Source: Symbiodinium sp. CCMP2592 (Eukaryota; Sar; Dinophyceae; Suessiales; Symbiodiniaceae). From it: a stretch of DNA of 64,000 nt. Below, piece by piece: positions 12,239-24,899 of the stretch. Both the position numbers and the translations under genes were made by a program. The notes beneath the pieces are model-generated. The model was not told the origin of the DNA and ran no database searches. It was given only the letters and a program-made list of their open reading frames with translations. Location: positions 93,501 through 157,500 of the forward strand of contig CAJNDT010002824.1 in the NCBI GenBank assembly GCA_905221615.1, read 5' to 3'. Each line of letters opens with the position of its first letter. Within the stretch, counting starts at the first letter, position 1.

Positions 12239-15200
12239 ATGAGTTTCTCTGTCCTCGAGCAGCTCCGCTCGTCGCATGAGGCGTGTCAGCTTTGGTTAGA
12301 TGCCTACTTGTAGGTTGAGCATTACGACCACGCCAGTTCCGAGCTGTGCGATGACAGGACATTGAGAACATAGAAAAGGCAATGAGCATGGTTTTGATGG
12401 ACAAGCATCCAGGCTGAATTGGTGCTTAGTCACGCCACACGCAAGGCGCGTTGTGTCAGTAGCCACTGCGTGCCACTGCCGAGGCACAAGAACTCAAAGG
12501 TAGCAGTGTCATGTGAGCATGCTGGGCACCCAGTTCTTTCGCGCAGTGTGGGGAGATTCGGTTTGAAGTACTCCAGTCCTCGTGTTTTCAGGATGTTTCC
12601 CGAACCTCCAACGTCTTGGCTACCAGAACCACGTTGAATGGTCGAATCCCCTTGACAGAGACATGAATCGGCCTATCATCTCAACTAGGGGCAACTTGCC
12701 CCTACCACATGCATTCAACAGCTTCCAGAACAGCAGTAGCTGTAGTGTAGTGAACTGTTGCATGCTGCTGCGTCAGGCGCTGAAGTACTTGGTAGAAGCG
12801 ACCCAGCTGAAGTGCAAGACGGCCATCGACATCTACCAGGCAGGTGCACTCTATCTGACTCTATCTTGTCAATCAGTCGCCATGCCATCCGCCTTCGTCC
12901 ACCTCCGTCAGCTGTTTTCCGCTGTCTTCAGCAAGCGCAGGATAAGGATGGCATGCGCACCGACGACATCAATGCTCTGGCTGGCCAACGAGCAGACAAG
13001 AAGGGAGGCAGCAATTCAGCCTCCAAGTATCTCTATAGCTGGGCGGTTGTTTGCATGCAGCATCTGCATGTTTCATGCATGAAATTGTGGGAATCGGATT
13101 TCATCGCAGGTGACGTGTGGACTAGCTTCTACGACAAGGTCAAAGAAGTGAAGGACTGGGGACTGGAGCAGCAGAAACGAATGCTAAAGAAGCTGTGGCA
13201 GCACATCTCAGGACTACCACCGACGCTTCTCTGTCAATCAGGGTTTGCCCGAAGTGCAGAACTCCGAGTGGCTTGTGGCTGAGTCTTGCTTGTTCGCAAC
13301 GTCGCTTTTCGGCAGAGTCCAAGCAGATCTGCGAACCGTGACTGGAGGTTTTACCAGCGAGCCCTTGAGAACGACAAGACGGAGTCCCTCTTCTCCGGCG
13401 AGGAGGACTACGGAAAGCGCAGGGCTCCCAGACGCTCGAGAGACTGCGGATGAGCTTTGGCAAGATGGATTGAGGAATTTCTTTCTCTCTGCAGGTGTAG
13501 ACATGCAGGAACTCTTTGTCACTTACCTCAACCTGAAGAAGATCTCCACTCAGAGGCGGCCTTTTCAGCTCGCAGGGATCATCTTGCAAACCGTTCTTCC
13601 GCCAGGCGGAACAACTTCAGAGCAGCGACGTACGCGCGGCTGAAAAAGAAGACCGTCGATCTGGAGCCTGATGATCCGGAGGTGGATAAGCGACTTGGAT
13701 TTAGGCAGCCGGACAACACCACGCTGTTGCTGTCGCCGTTCGTGCTGAGGACGGTAGAGAAAGAGTACCACGAGCTGGACTACATAGAGTGGCTGAAGAC
13801 CTTTGACCAGTTCCACGAGATCAGCAGATACTGCAAGTACGGTAACTGGGCAAGAGCTGTGAGTTAGCACGTGTGCACGCAATTTGCCATCTTATGCTGC
13901 CTTGCAAGCTGCCACTGTTTTTTGCACGCACCACTGTGCTTTTGAAGCTTGTAGGGTCTTTGCGCCCTGGACAGCAGCTTTCACTCAGAGACTGAGGTGA
14001 AAAGAATTACTCGGTGGGGGCCCATTCGGTCAGAGCAAAGGAGGGCACTTCTTGATTTCGGATACCAAGGAATACTTGGAGGGGCTCATCTCCTACTTGC
14101 GAGGCTTCCTTTTGAGGACACAGCCCTTGGCCTGGGACCAAGAAGGGACACCAAAAAGGAAGACACGGTGGGGGTACGATGCGCGCTCGGTCTCTCAGAT
14201 CGATGTCACCAAGCTGGAACAGCAGTTCGAGAAGGAGCTGCCAACCACGCGTAGGTTTAAGTTTTGGCGTACCGATATCTTCGCCTGGCGAAGAGCACAC
14301 CCGCGAAAGGTCTGTGTAGCGATCTCTCGCATGTGGACTCCTGATGTAAGCAGATCCAGAAGTGCAGGAGTTCGAAGAGCGATGGGGCGACAAGAGCATC
14401 CCGGGATGGCAGGATGCAACCCACAAGGAGCTTTGGGCTTTCCCCTCTGAAAGTTGCGCCACCCTGATAGCGCTGCAAGTCTGGAATCTAGCATGCAGAG
14501 TACCGCATCCTTCACGCGTTGTGTTGCAGGACAAGCTCTTCTGCATGCCGACAAACAAGCTCTTCAACAAGGACGTCCTCAAGACCCACCACGAGTGTTC
14601 TACTCAGAGCTTACTATCCGAGACTCGGACTCTCTTGGAGGCCTTAAGGTCGGTCCATGTCCTGTGCTGAAGGGGTGGAAAGCAGTACAAGAGAAAGCTC
14701 GCTGACATGTCTGGCTGCCACGTTTAAATGCTGGCTGTCCGCGGCCTGCACAACGGTCCCGAAGCGTCCTTGCCAGCTGCCATGGCGGCCCGAGATCGCA
14801 TGAGAATTTCGGGCCTTCAGTTGTTCATGTGTTGTTCCCTTTAGGGCTGCAAGACCAGCAGCCGCCGAGCTGGGCTAGAGACCCGAGTCAAGTCGAAACA
14901 GTCTAGAGGGAGCCCCTCCCGAAACGTGAACTCCTGCCGTGCATTAGACGTGGATCTGATGCGGCGGCTCTTGCCCCTCCTTGTGCTTTTGGCCTGCTGC
15001 TTGGCACCCGCATGGGTCAGTGTCGGTGATCGAGCCCATCGAGGCAGCTTGCACGAGCTGTGATAGACATGTGAAGAGAGCGGCTGAGCTCCTGTGGAGG
15101 TAGCCGAGGCCGACATCTGCGACGATGTGCTGTTGACGAGGCAGGCATGGCCCTGGCATCGCCTAGGGCCCAGGGCCTAAGGAGGTGCCTTCAGCATCAT

Positions 15201-18200
15201 TCAGCATTGAGTATCCCCCAAGGCTGCCGTGCAGACCATCTCTCGGAATGATTTGCGCAGCTTTGCCTGATTTCTGTGACTTCAATGGAGCTTTTGACCG
15301 GAGAATCCTTTGTCTCAGGGCCTTCACAGACCTGTTGTGTCTGTGTCGGCTACCGAGCCGAGAAGCACGAGGATCTTGACAACTGAGGAAAAATAATCGT
15401 GCGTGGCGGAACCCTCGCTCTTGCTGCCTCGCTGTTTGTGCCAGAGGTGCGGTCAGCCGCATGCATTCAATAGCTGCTCTTGCTTTCTTGCTTGGCCTCA
15501 CGCCGGCCCATCATCCACTGCAACTCTAAGCATGCATCCTGGCAAATTGTTTGAGCACTCGGGAGGTGCGCAAGATGGATGGCTATTTGTGGTACATTGC
15601 CCAGGCAAGCTGCTTTCGCGGTGGAAGCTGCGGGGCCATGCCTCTGGAGAGAGATCTTGTCCGGTTGCAGGTGGACCGATTCAATCCCGACAACACTCCT
15701 AACCTGCCCGAAGCCGAGCTGATGGCGAAAGCAGGCGAAATAGCAAAGCAGGCGGGTGTTCTGCGTATCAAAGGGCGAAAACCACTAAGAGCTTAGTTGG
15801 ACTCCGGAAGGCTGGCGACGGCCTCGCTGTGGACCTGGGTGCAGGCAGCGGCAACGACCTGCGGTACCTGCAGGCAGGCATGCAGTTCGGCAGTTCTTCT
15901 CCTGGCAAAACGGGCGACCTTTTGCCACCAGCCAGGCTACAGGTCTTCAACCTCTGCGTGTGCTTGGCGTGGAACCAAACCGTTTCACTTGGCCCCAAGC
16001 AGAGTCTCAGGCTGCTTGGCAGCCGGTTTTCTGCCCTGAAGCGCTTTGCAAGAGATTGACCCATGAGGCACAAGATGTGGCCGCGGAGTCTGGTGTCCAA
16101 ATCGACATCAACTTCGCAGCAGACATCTCTGAGGCTTGCATCGGTCACGAGGTATGAATCTGTGAGGCTCAGGAAAGTCAGGGTTGACTTAGTGACGTAG
16201 TGATAATGTTAGGAGTTCCGGGGGATGATTACACGGCATTGCAAGGACAAGCCGCAACTGCCAGGTTCCATCTGAGAGCGCTTCACTCCTTCTGGGCAAG
16301 CGAGCGCTCTGACAGGAAAGGTTGGCCAGGAGGATGGTGCAGGTTGCATCTCACTTTGCCATCTCTGATTTTCAGTTCCAAATCAGGTGCTGTGTTCTGT
16401 GGATGATGAGCTGGCTACCGTGAAGCAGATTTTCCGTGTCCTGAAGCCAGGTGCCGCTATTGCGGGACAGAGCCACAATGTAGAAATTAAAGCAATCGCG
16501 AGCCCGGCCGTCTGCCGACAGTTGCCCTGGGCCAGAGAACAGATCTACTTGTCAACCTGAATCGCACAGTCTTCGTGACTTTGGATTAGCCGGTCCTTGT
16601 TTGGGCAGGAGGAGTGAACAGAACTCTAGCCCTAAGCCCATCACGTCTGCTGAAAGGTGGGGTATTCGTGTTCATCGAGCACGTGGCGGCAGAGCCGGGA
16701 TCCGGCCTGCGCACCGTTCAGGCCAGAGTGGAGGGATGACCGACAAATCAACTCCCAGCCATGCGCAAGAAGACACCCTGAGCTAGCCGTTCCATGAGTG
16801 CACAGCGTCTAGGAACCTCTGGTACTATTCAGTAGTATCTTATCCTTGGTTACAGTCAGTCTAGCATCTGGCCAGATGTAAAGATGTGGAGTCCCTGAAT
16901 TTGGGTCGACCCGAAGTGCCCATTCTACGTCTTGCCTATCCTGTTTAGCCTGGCGATTCCGCTGCAAGGACGTCTTCCGCCCGGTGCAGCTGGCCTTTGC
17001 GAACAATTGTGACATGGTGCGCCGCTCGCCTTGGAAGGCTCCATTTGCTGCAGCCCAGCCGAGTCGCACTGGCCGAAATCTTCCCGGGAGCCCAAATCCC
17101 AAGACATGCTAGGCCCCAGGCATATTACACCCGAGGTGAGACGGAGAGCATCCTTCGCACGCTTCCCTGGTCACGATTGGAACTGGAGAATTACGATGAA
17201 GCCTGGAATGGGCCGTTGAGCCCGCTGCTCGACGTGGCTTTGAGAACCAGAGCTGTGCGAGGGAGTTTCGAATTTGGGGTTTCGGCGTCGTTGTTTGGAA
17301 GCCTAGCGGAGTACTGTCAATCGCGATGCAGCTAGCGTCGTGGCATGTGCCATGTGCCGGTTTTGGACTCAGTCCGGCATTCGATGCGACTCTTCGCAGA
17401 GGGTGGGTGAATGCATGGTTCAGCCGTTGCATGGCTTCCAAGGCACATCCGTGGCATCGCAGTGAAGCCACTTGCGTCTGCCTAGTCTCAGACTTCCACC
17501 ACCTTGAGCTGTGGACAAAAACTGCGTGAGAATATCTGTAGATCTGCAGGCGCTTATGCTGTATGCTCGTTTGTGGTTCTCTATGCACTCACTGTCCTGT
17601 ACATCGGCATAGGGAGTCACTTCCTTTCTGCAACATTTCACAACAACTTTTGCTGTCATCCCCAACCTTCACTACATTCTCTACATGTCACAGGTTGCAG
17701 GGGCACGCTCCATCCATAGCCTACCCCGTGGAACGAAGTGGATGGGATATCCCAGCCTGATCATCCTGACCGTCCCCTGCGGCATCCAACTTAATCGGTG
17801 AGACTTTTGCGGGACCAAGAGGAGCATTTTTCCAGCCAACATACATGACAGAGTTGCAAGCTTCTTCCCAACATGCAGCAGGAGCCGCACAGTCAAGTAG
17901 CAGAGACATGACATGAGGCCTGCAGTCACTAGTCGACTAGCTGGCAAGACTGTGTGTGTGTGTGTGGGGACATGCGCATGTTTCTTGTCGAGAAGCACAC
18001 ATGCCCAGTAACAACCGCTTGAGGAGCACTTTACACACCACGACGAAAAGGGATCATCCGTGCATTTGGGTTAACGCAGTGTGACGATCGCTTGCGGCAG
18101 CGCATCTCTGTTGTGTATGGCTGTATGTGTGTGTGTGTGTGTGTGTGTGAGACTCCGAATGAGATCATGGCAGGCAGAAGCTGAGCGTCGAGGACCAGAA

Positions 18201-20616
18201 CCAGTACGTCGCAAAAGTTGAGGAGCAGGCAGAGCCGCAGACCTGGAACCAGACCCGCTCTGCCCGCTCATACGCTCTCCTTCCACATCTCTCTCATAGT
18301 TTCTCTCTGCAAATCTCGGTTTCGTCTTGTGGGCCGGCAGGGTTTGTCAGTGAGCACGCCAGGACAAAGGGATAGCTCGTCTCGAAAGCCGAGCAGCAAA
18401 GTGGCACGACCTCTTGAGCGATGCCATTAATGAGCGGGGCCCTCACGTGCCAAAGCTTGCCTGGCGAGAACGAATCGGAGTGTGCTTGGCTGTGCATGGC
18501 AGTGTGGACACAGGATGGTGAGAAATAACATGCGTGTAGGGTGGATGGAAGCTTGGGCATCCGCACATGATCAACATTCGTGGTCATCATCCGAATCCAA
18601 ATATCATGTGGTGCAGCTTGGCAGGCTGTGCAAAATTGAAGCGATGATGCTCACATCAGCGGCTAAGGACCATTCAGCATCTGCAGAAGAAGCAGAGTCA
18701 GACCATCGAGGATGGAGCACTGGGTTTGCTTGTGTGGTTGTTGTTGTGGTTGTTGAGGGCGCTTCGGGAGCTTGTGCTGAGGAGATGGAGCTCGAGAAAG
18801 ACGAATCTGACGAGGATGAAGACATGGAAGACGACGGTGCTGACGCCCCTTGCACGCCAAGACATCGCGCCAGCTTGCAACCTGTGGCTACTATGAGCAC
18901 TCCGCATTCCGCATCTTCATCTTCTGGCCCAGGTGGCCTCCAACGCTGGAGACGACGAGGTCAGGGTCCATTCTGGAAGGGCACGAGTATCATAAGTATT
19001 GAGGATGACAGGAAACAGCATGAGTTCGAGTCCATAACCGTCCGCATCGGGGTAAATAGGCTTGCATCGGGAACAAACATCAGGAGCGGCCCATCTACAA
19101 CCCGCTCAACTTGCCGCTGGGCAGGGGCCACAGCTTGGCGCATGTGCCAAGTCGCTGTCACAGTTTTCAGTCGCAGGTTGGGATGGCAAGCCGATTCCGT
19201 TCTGGTTGTACAAGCTTCACGGAATGGGCCGGCAGCCGAGAGAGTCTCAAGCATGCATGATAGTGTCAGTGAGCACCCGGCCCACAGGCCGCTTTCAATG
19301 AATAGACACTGGCGAACACGTCGGGGAAGGGGCTGCGAAACAACTCAAGAAAATCCTCGCACCGTTCACGGACCACAGATTCACATCAAAATGGTACAAG
19401 TCGTTGGAAGCTGTATTCGGTCCAGCAAACATAGTATCAAGCACCTCGGTTGAAACGGCATGGCGTACCAGCCCTCACGCCCCAACAGCAATAATAAAGC
19501 CTGGGCGACATGCGCAGCGTGGGAGGATGAAGAAATGAAGCCTAGTCGTGTCCTGTTGGACGATGCCACCTGTGACGAGATTGTCAAAGCATGCGTGTTA
19601 GGGGCTCCCCTGAATAACTAGCAAGCAACCGGTCCCGGAATCCGCATTGCGACGGTTCTTGATTCTTGAATCTGCGTTGTGCTGGGTGTTGCAACCTTTA
19701 ACTTCCTAATCCGCCCGACAGTCTTGGTGAGTGTCTCCAGCCCTTGTTTTGTGGTCTTTAAATCTTCACCCGAGCTCTCCCTGCATCCTGCTAGCATGTC
19801 TTCCGGTTACTCAGTGACATGGGTCATTTCACATGGTCGTCATGCCTGGCAAATGGTCATCGTGTGCAGCATTGGAGTCACGAAGAAGCTTTCATATAGG
19901 ATCTGTGGAACCACATGTATATAGGTACTGCAGCAATACAGTCTGCCGTTACCTTCCGAGGCATTGAGTACAAGTGCGAAATCTGCCAGGATCCTACGCT
20001 TGCTTCCGAAGCCGAGGCCTCTCCAAGGCATAGAAACTGCAAGCACTCAGGTGGGAACTACTCCTACTGGGGTCGGAGGGCATTTGAGAGGCACTTCCAG
20101 GACCTGCACCCCTTGAGTCTCTGGCATTCGGCACTTGGATCATTTGTTCGAGCTGAGATGAGCTTGGAAGGAGTGGAGACATGCCTTCGGCATGCGATGC
20201 TTGAAGATCCCGAACACAGCACACTTCAAGGAGATCACGAAGATCGAGGACTTAGATCTCCACGGTATCTCAAGGTTAATCTCAAGGATCGTGCGGTCGT
20301 GTGGGTGCTCGGCGCTTGAGGAAGCCATCACGCTCTACGAGAAACTGAAGCGCGACGCTGAGGAGCAGACTTTCCGACCCGAGCAGGCCGTGGCCGTCAG
20401 GGAGTTCTTTTTGTCGGCGAAGACATGACGGAAGCTCTGGACTCCGGAGAAGTGAGATGCAGGATGTCGAATGCGAAGACATCCAGGGCAACGTGATGAG
20501 CCAGCGAGCCTTCGAGGTGTTTTGTGGCAACTTTTGTAGGTGTGAATGACAAAGCTTTCGATGTGTAGATTTCTTGGGCGGCCCGGCAGGACTTGCGAAG
20601 GCAAGGGCTGGTCTGA
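12239..20616 (+). CDS. SF3A3: Splicing factor 3A subunit 3 (SF3a60/SAP61/Prp9 family), many exons over 8.4 kb
   Basis: SF3A3 is a subunit of the SF3a complex in the U2 snRNP and is needed for branch-site recognition in the nucleus. The start is ATG 12239: [17 protein letters not shown], like the family N-terminus. Then come [18 protein letters not shown] (from 12358), [12 protein letters not shown] (about 12779-12838), [15 protein letters not shown] (about 12941), [15 protein letters not shown] (about 13117), [18 protein letters not shown] (about 13353-13424), [13 protein letters not shown] (about 13503), [16 protein letters not shown] (about 13777), [17 protein letters not shown] (about 14063) and [15 protein letters not shown] (about 14371), plus a degenerate first zinc-finger-like block at 14531-14595. 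The C-terminal half has an acidic exon (about 18777-18836), [11 protein letters not shown] (19084-19120), [17 protein letters not shown] (19177 on), EYKCEIC (about 19967), [15 protein letters not shown] (about 20055-20099), [19 protein letters not shown] (20171-20248), [15 protein letters not shown] (20321-20386), [17 protein letters not shown] (20463-20516) and DLRRQGLV with stop (20590-20616). These are the most conserved blocks of the family and are intact. Donors include GC (19121, 20387) and GA (20249). The exons linking 14.6 and 18.7 kb are not resolved, and a second gene sits there. Confidence 0.87.
15575..17335 (+). CDS. METTL7-like class I SAM-dependent methyltransferase, nested inside the SF3A3 gene
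   Basis: Class I methyltransferases transfer a methyl group from S-adenosylmethionine; the acceptor cannot be told here. Motif I reads [16 protein letters not shown] (about 15817-15864). The acidic strand-2 end appears as GVEPNRF (about 15968). A linking exon carries [18 protein letters not shown] and [10 protein letters not shown] (about 16041-16150). The motif IV-V region is [20 protein letters not shown] followed by PG (about 16388-16452), and a late exon reads [19 protein letters not shown] (about 16659-16715). FIEHVAAE and the VLCSV/RVLKPG pair are typical of the METTL7/UbiE-like group. Further likely exons are [11 protein letters not shown] (about 16985) and [19 protein letters not shown] (about 17173-17230). 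An upstream segment with [20 protein letters not shown] (from ATG 15575) may be the N-terminus, but I do not recognise it. Exon ends are approximate. It could be a pseudogene, though the core motifs are unbroken. Confidence 0.68.
18124..18150. repeat. (TG)n microsatellite
   Basis: About 13 uninterrupted TG units inside the SF3A3 intron region. A shorter one lies at about 17951-17967. Confidence 0.9.
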
Positions 20617-23600
20617 AGTGTGTGCGGCTCGGCTGTCCGAGACAGCATCGGGCTTCTGTTGTGCCGCAGTTGGCTCAGCTGAGGCTTTCTGCAAAGTGCT
20701 GCGAAGTCTGAGCGCATGTGGACGAAGACAGAGCCGCTATACGGAGCTGCTACTGTAAGAGTTCGGAGGGAGTTTCGGAGGGCACGGCCCTCAACAGGGA
20801 GAGCAGCACGCGCAGCGCAAAAAGATCCCAGCGTCTTTGCGTCGTTGTGATCATGCCGGCTATTTCAGGGACTGTTTGAAAGCCAAGTACCGTTTAAGTC
20901 GAAGATCTCTCCACTACGTTGCTTGAACTTCAAAGGATCAACTCCTCAGACATGCTTTGATTTGGATTCGGCCTACTGAAGCTACCAATCACGAACTCGC
21001 ACCGTGATTCGAATCATGACTCATCTTCCGAAGTCATCTTCCATCCATCCATGAGACGATCTTTGGAGCTTTGGCACACCCCTTGCAGCCTCGTGCTGAA
21101 TCACGTTGCAGCACTTCAAAACCCGGCACGCTTACGCGTACCTTCAGGTTTCTATCATCTTGAAAAGTGAAAAGTGCTGAAGGCATGAGACATTCATATT
21201 CGAACTCGAGGGTTCAGCACGCATCTCGTTGAGCTGCGCATCTCGGGGCGCGGCTTCGTGCAGGGATGTAGGAGAACGCTGAGCGGTGCAGGAAGGTGAG
21301 AAGGCAAGGCCGTAAGGCACAACGGCGCGGGCTGCACGCCATACTCGGCTGCACGCCATACTCCAGCTGCACTGGCCTTGCCGGCTACACCCCTAGCGGA
21401 CACCTTACCGGCCGTCCGTTTGTTGCGTCGTGCCCATGGGCACCTAGCCGAAGCGCATCAAGCCTCACTCCGACTTGTTCCGTCGCCAAGCTGCACAGCC
21501 CCACCGGTCGACCATGCCCGCAGTGGAAGGCCTGAGAAGACAAATCGAGAGAACGTCCCGTCCCTTGAGCGACGCTCAGCTCGGGCCATCGCATGGCACA
21601 GAGATGCACAGAGACCGTGGAAGGCGCTGTCGGTGCCGGCGACAAAACGCTCCAGGTGCGAGGTCGACTCAGTCTGTGCTCGACGATGAATTCCTCGTAT
21701 GCGCATGCCGGTCCCACGTCCTTACCCTCCGGTCTACACCCGCCCTTTCGCCAGGCACCTTGCGCATAGGGTATTGGATCACCACGTCGCATGTCCGTGG
21801 TTTACATTCAGAGTCTACATCCAATCAGAAACAATCAGAAGAAGCGAGGCTGCCGGGCACCCGATCGGTCTGCGTTGTGTGGTTTCTGGACGCCATCCGT
21901 CGGGACGAAGCCACACCGCCCCGTGCCGCCGCAACACGTGCAGGGGGTAAACGAAAGGTCATTACGCAGTTACATTCACGCTGCAGACGTTTCTTTGGAC
22001 GCCTAGGTCGCCACACCACTCTTGGCCAGTCGCACGATTACCTCGCTGTACTAATGCAATCCATTTCTCGCTCACCACCTCATTGGCCAAGACTCGTCGG
22101 CCTTGGTTCGTTTCTGTCACCGCACTACCCTGCCCCAATGGTTCCAGTCTCGTCCCCGACGCACCATTTCCCAGCCCCCAATGCCACCGCCAAGTTCCTC
22201 CAGTTCCACTGCAGAAGAGCAGGATTGTCACAGCGAAAAGGCTTTGCTGGAGCCTTTCGCTGTGTTCCGCACGTCACGCCTTGTTCACAAACTGCAAAGC
22301 CACCGGAAGCTGCAAGTTGCTTTGCAGTTACGTTATGAGTTATGAGCCACGGGTCCTTCCACTTGCCCTGGCAAGAGATGGTCGGCGATCTTGTTTTCTG
22401 CTGCCGTACGTTCCTTCGCTGCCAGTTCCGTCAAAATGCGGGCCCAGTGACAACTCACAGTTTGCAGGGACCGCAAGGTTAGATGCTATAGACCGTCGAT
22501 TTTTCGCAAAGTTTCCCGATTTCGTGGCGAATGTGATCTGCCCCAATGATTTTTCTGGGCCAGTTCTGAGTGTCACCTTTTTCATTGCAATGATCCGTGA
22601 TGGATATCACACTCGGGCCAGGACCCAGTATTAGCTTACAGCTTACCGCTGCCTTCCCGGTGCAGCGCGAGCCATATCCGTGTTGGGCTTTGCGTGCAGG
22701 ACCACCGCCTGCCCCGTGTTGGCATGTTGCTGTAACTGTCCCACCGCCAATCCAACAAAGCGGCTTTCGAATCGGGTCCAAGCCCTGCGCATGGCCTGCG
22801 GCGTCTGGCTTTGGATTCCACCGAAATGCAGAGTCGGATTTTCGTGCTGCTGTTGGGCGCTTCCACCCCGAGGCAGCTGTCGGAATCCGACCACTGCTAC
22901 GGCGCACTCTCAAACTCCGGGCTGCTGGCTTGCGCATGAGCGCTTCGATCCCAACACGGGCAAACGGCGAGGCTTGAGGGCAGCCCGCACGGCGGACAAC
23001 CCCAAAGGGTGCGCGAGCGCGACAGCGCGTCGGACCGCCATTGTGCGCCCGATGCATCCCGATGCGCCGGCCAGGACCGGGCTCCGCTTGTGAGCGGCCG
23101 GGCGCTTGCCGGAAGTTCGAATGCCGGCAGGCTGGGAGGGAGCTTGAGGCACCGCATGGCACCACTGCAACACGGTGCAGTTGCGTTTCGCAGATCGGCA
23201 CATGCCGGCCTGATATCGTTAGATTTGCAGCAGCGAAAGCAAGCACATGTGTGTTTCATGACGGTTCATAACGAGTGCAGGAGGTGGCCGTTGGCGGGAT
23301 GACAAGGTGATGTCTTTCGGCGATTTGCTTGCAGGGTATCGAGTTGCGTGAGGATGCTTACCTTCACACTTTTGCAGCCGTCTCAAAACGCACGGTCCCC
23401 GGGCACGGTTGCCATACTCAGCTGCCGGCAACCGCGCAAGGGCACAGATGAGAGCAGGCTGAGCAGCGCTGGAGCTGCATCGGCCTTAGAGCGGCGGTTC
23501 AGCGGCGCCAACAGGCGCGCGCGGCTGAAACAGCTCTCCCCACAAGCATCCGATGTTGCCATCTCGTCGTCGGGATTGAAGTCGGCGGCGGGTTTGATGG

Positions 23601-24187
23601 CGAGGCCGTGCAGCTGGTGCGCTTTCTTGCACGGCACCGGGCCGCTGCTGTTCCGCACCCGTTGCGGCCGTCGGCCATCCCTGTTTCCTTGAGCTCCTCA
23701 CACTCCCCCGCCGCTTGAATTCGGAGATGGCCCAAAACCCGACCTGCACGAGCTCTTTGCGGCCAAGTCCTCCGGCTCCGCAGACTCCGCACCGTAAGTG
23801 GCAGTTGCACAGGGACCCTCGTCACTGAATGTCAGTGACAAGCATGCTGTTCAAACAAAAGATCCGTGCCACGCGCCGAACATTCATGCCACCCCCACCA
23901 CGGCCTCGCTGGCAGGATGCTCATCTCCCCAAGGTCGCATGCGGCGACCCGCAACCTGAGTCCCAGTGCCGGGCCTTGCTGGGTGGGCTGGTGCTGGCCA
24001 GTACCGGGCCTTGCTGGGTGGGCTGGTGCTGGAAAGGGTGTACCCCGAGGGCGGCACCAAGAGTCGTGGTTGACTCGACGAGCACCCTTCCCCCACCAGG
24101 CGGCAGTAGGGCGACAGTGCCGTACAGTCTTGGGGGGGACATTGGATCTCATACACCTTCTTGTTCCCAGTAAGACGACGATTTAAT
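20617..24187. other. Unassigned region between SF3A3 and the Copia element
   Basis: Two long overlapping ORFs exist, 21475-22338 (+, 287 codons) and 22479-23246 (-, 255 codons). Neither has a motif, and both lie in GC-rich sequence where all frames stay open by chance. Small structures seen: an imperfect inverted repeat (CACAGCGAAAAGGCT ... AGCCTTTCGCTGTG) at about 22227-22263, a 15-bp tandem (CTGCACGCCATACTC) near 21335-21365, and a ~27-bp direct repeat (GGGCCTTGCTGGGTGGGCTG...) at about 23971-24031. No tRNA was seen. Confidence 0.4.
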
Positions 24188-24192
24188 GTATT
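24188..24192. repeat. Target-site duplication, left copy (GTATT)
   Basis: The five bases before the left LTR equal those after the right LTR at 33063-33067. Five bp is the usual integrase stagger of Ty1/Copia elements. Confidence 0.9.
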
Positions 24193-24661
24193 TGTGTTTG
24201 TTGAGGGCTGCTGTCTGTGACGATGCTGAACGCTGGTGACATAATCTGATGCTGCTGATGTTGTTGTTGCTGCAGGTTCATCCTTACGCTATATGGTACA
24301 TCATCTAGCGAACTATAATCCATGTCACCATGAACACTACACAGTCACCACCTTCAAATCAAGCTCCAAATGACCCTGAAAGGGTTAGGGACAAAAAGGG
24401 AACGAGGATATCGGGTACCCTCGGAACCCCACTCCGAACTCCCAACTCTGAAGATTACAAACCCCTGCCGAGACCTTGGTACACTTCTCGATTTGTGCAC
24501 CATGCTTGAGCCACAACGTGTGGCGTGTCGTCCTTGCGCAGGGGCCATGCTTCAATGGTCCTGGCAAGCGTGTCATCCTTGCGTCAGGGGCCATGCTTCA
24601 CTGGTCCTGACAACTGCCTTAGTACACTTCTCGATTTGTGCAGATCGGCTGTGCAAACACA
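24193..24661 (-). repeat. 3' LTR of the Copia element
   Basis: A 469-bp copy, same length as the other LTR, at the 3' end relative to minus-strand transcription. It starts TGTGTTTG and ends CAAACACA, an 8-bp terminal inverted repeat. Position 24682-24662 on the minus strand, just upstream, reads as a purine run. Confidence 0.95.
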
Positions 24662-24671
24662 CTCCTCCTCA
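24662..24671 (-). promoter_or_regulatory. Polypurine tract next to the 3' LTR
   Basis: On the minus strand the bases just before the LTR read TGAGGAGGAG. A purine-rich tract here primes plus-strand DNA synthesis in LTR elements. The assignment is by position and composition. Confidence 0.6.
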
Positions 24672-24899
24672 CGCGAGCATGTCTGAGTGAGCGTGCCAAC
24701 CCGTTCTGCACTCGAGATGCACAAAGGTCAAACAAAAGGTCGTATCAAGATTGATGCCTGAGAGATACTGGACTCTTCCTTCGGCAACACTCGGCAAACT
24801 ATCACATGCATCCCACACATGCAGATCTCAACACTACAAACAGTGGGCAAGTCCATCGTAGTGCAAGCGTATCTCGGTTACATTTCGGAATCTCATTGT

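Noticed and set aside
15575-17335. Treating the methyltransferase exons as part of SF3A3
   Set aside because: Their motifs ([24 protein letters not shown]) belong to class I methyltransferases, which SF3A3 never contains; better read as a separate nested gene.
17350-17372. CCGGTTTTGGACTCAG resembling part of the dinoflagellate spliced leader
   Set aside because: Differs from the conserved CCATTTTGGCTCAAG core at several positions and has no following donor structure; likely chance.
21475-23246. Long ORFs (287 codons +, 255 codons -) suggesting a gene
   Set aside because: No motif, low-quality amino acid pattern, and all frames are open in GC-rich sequence; not supported as genes.
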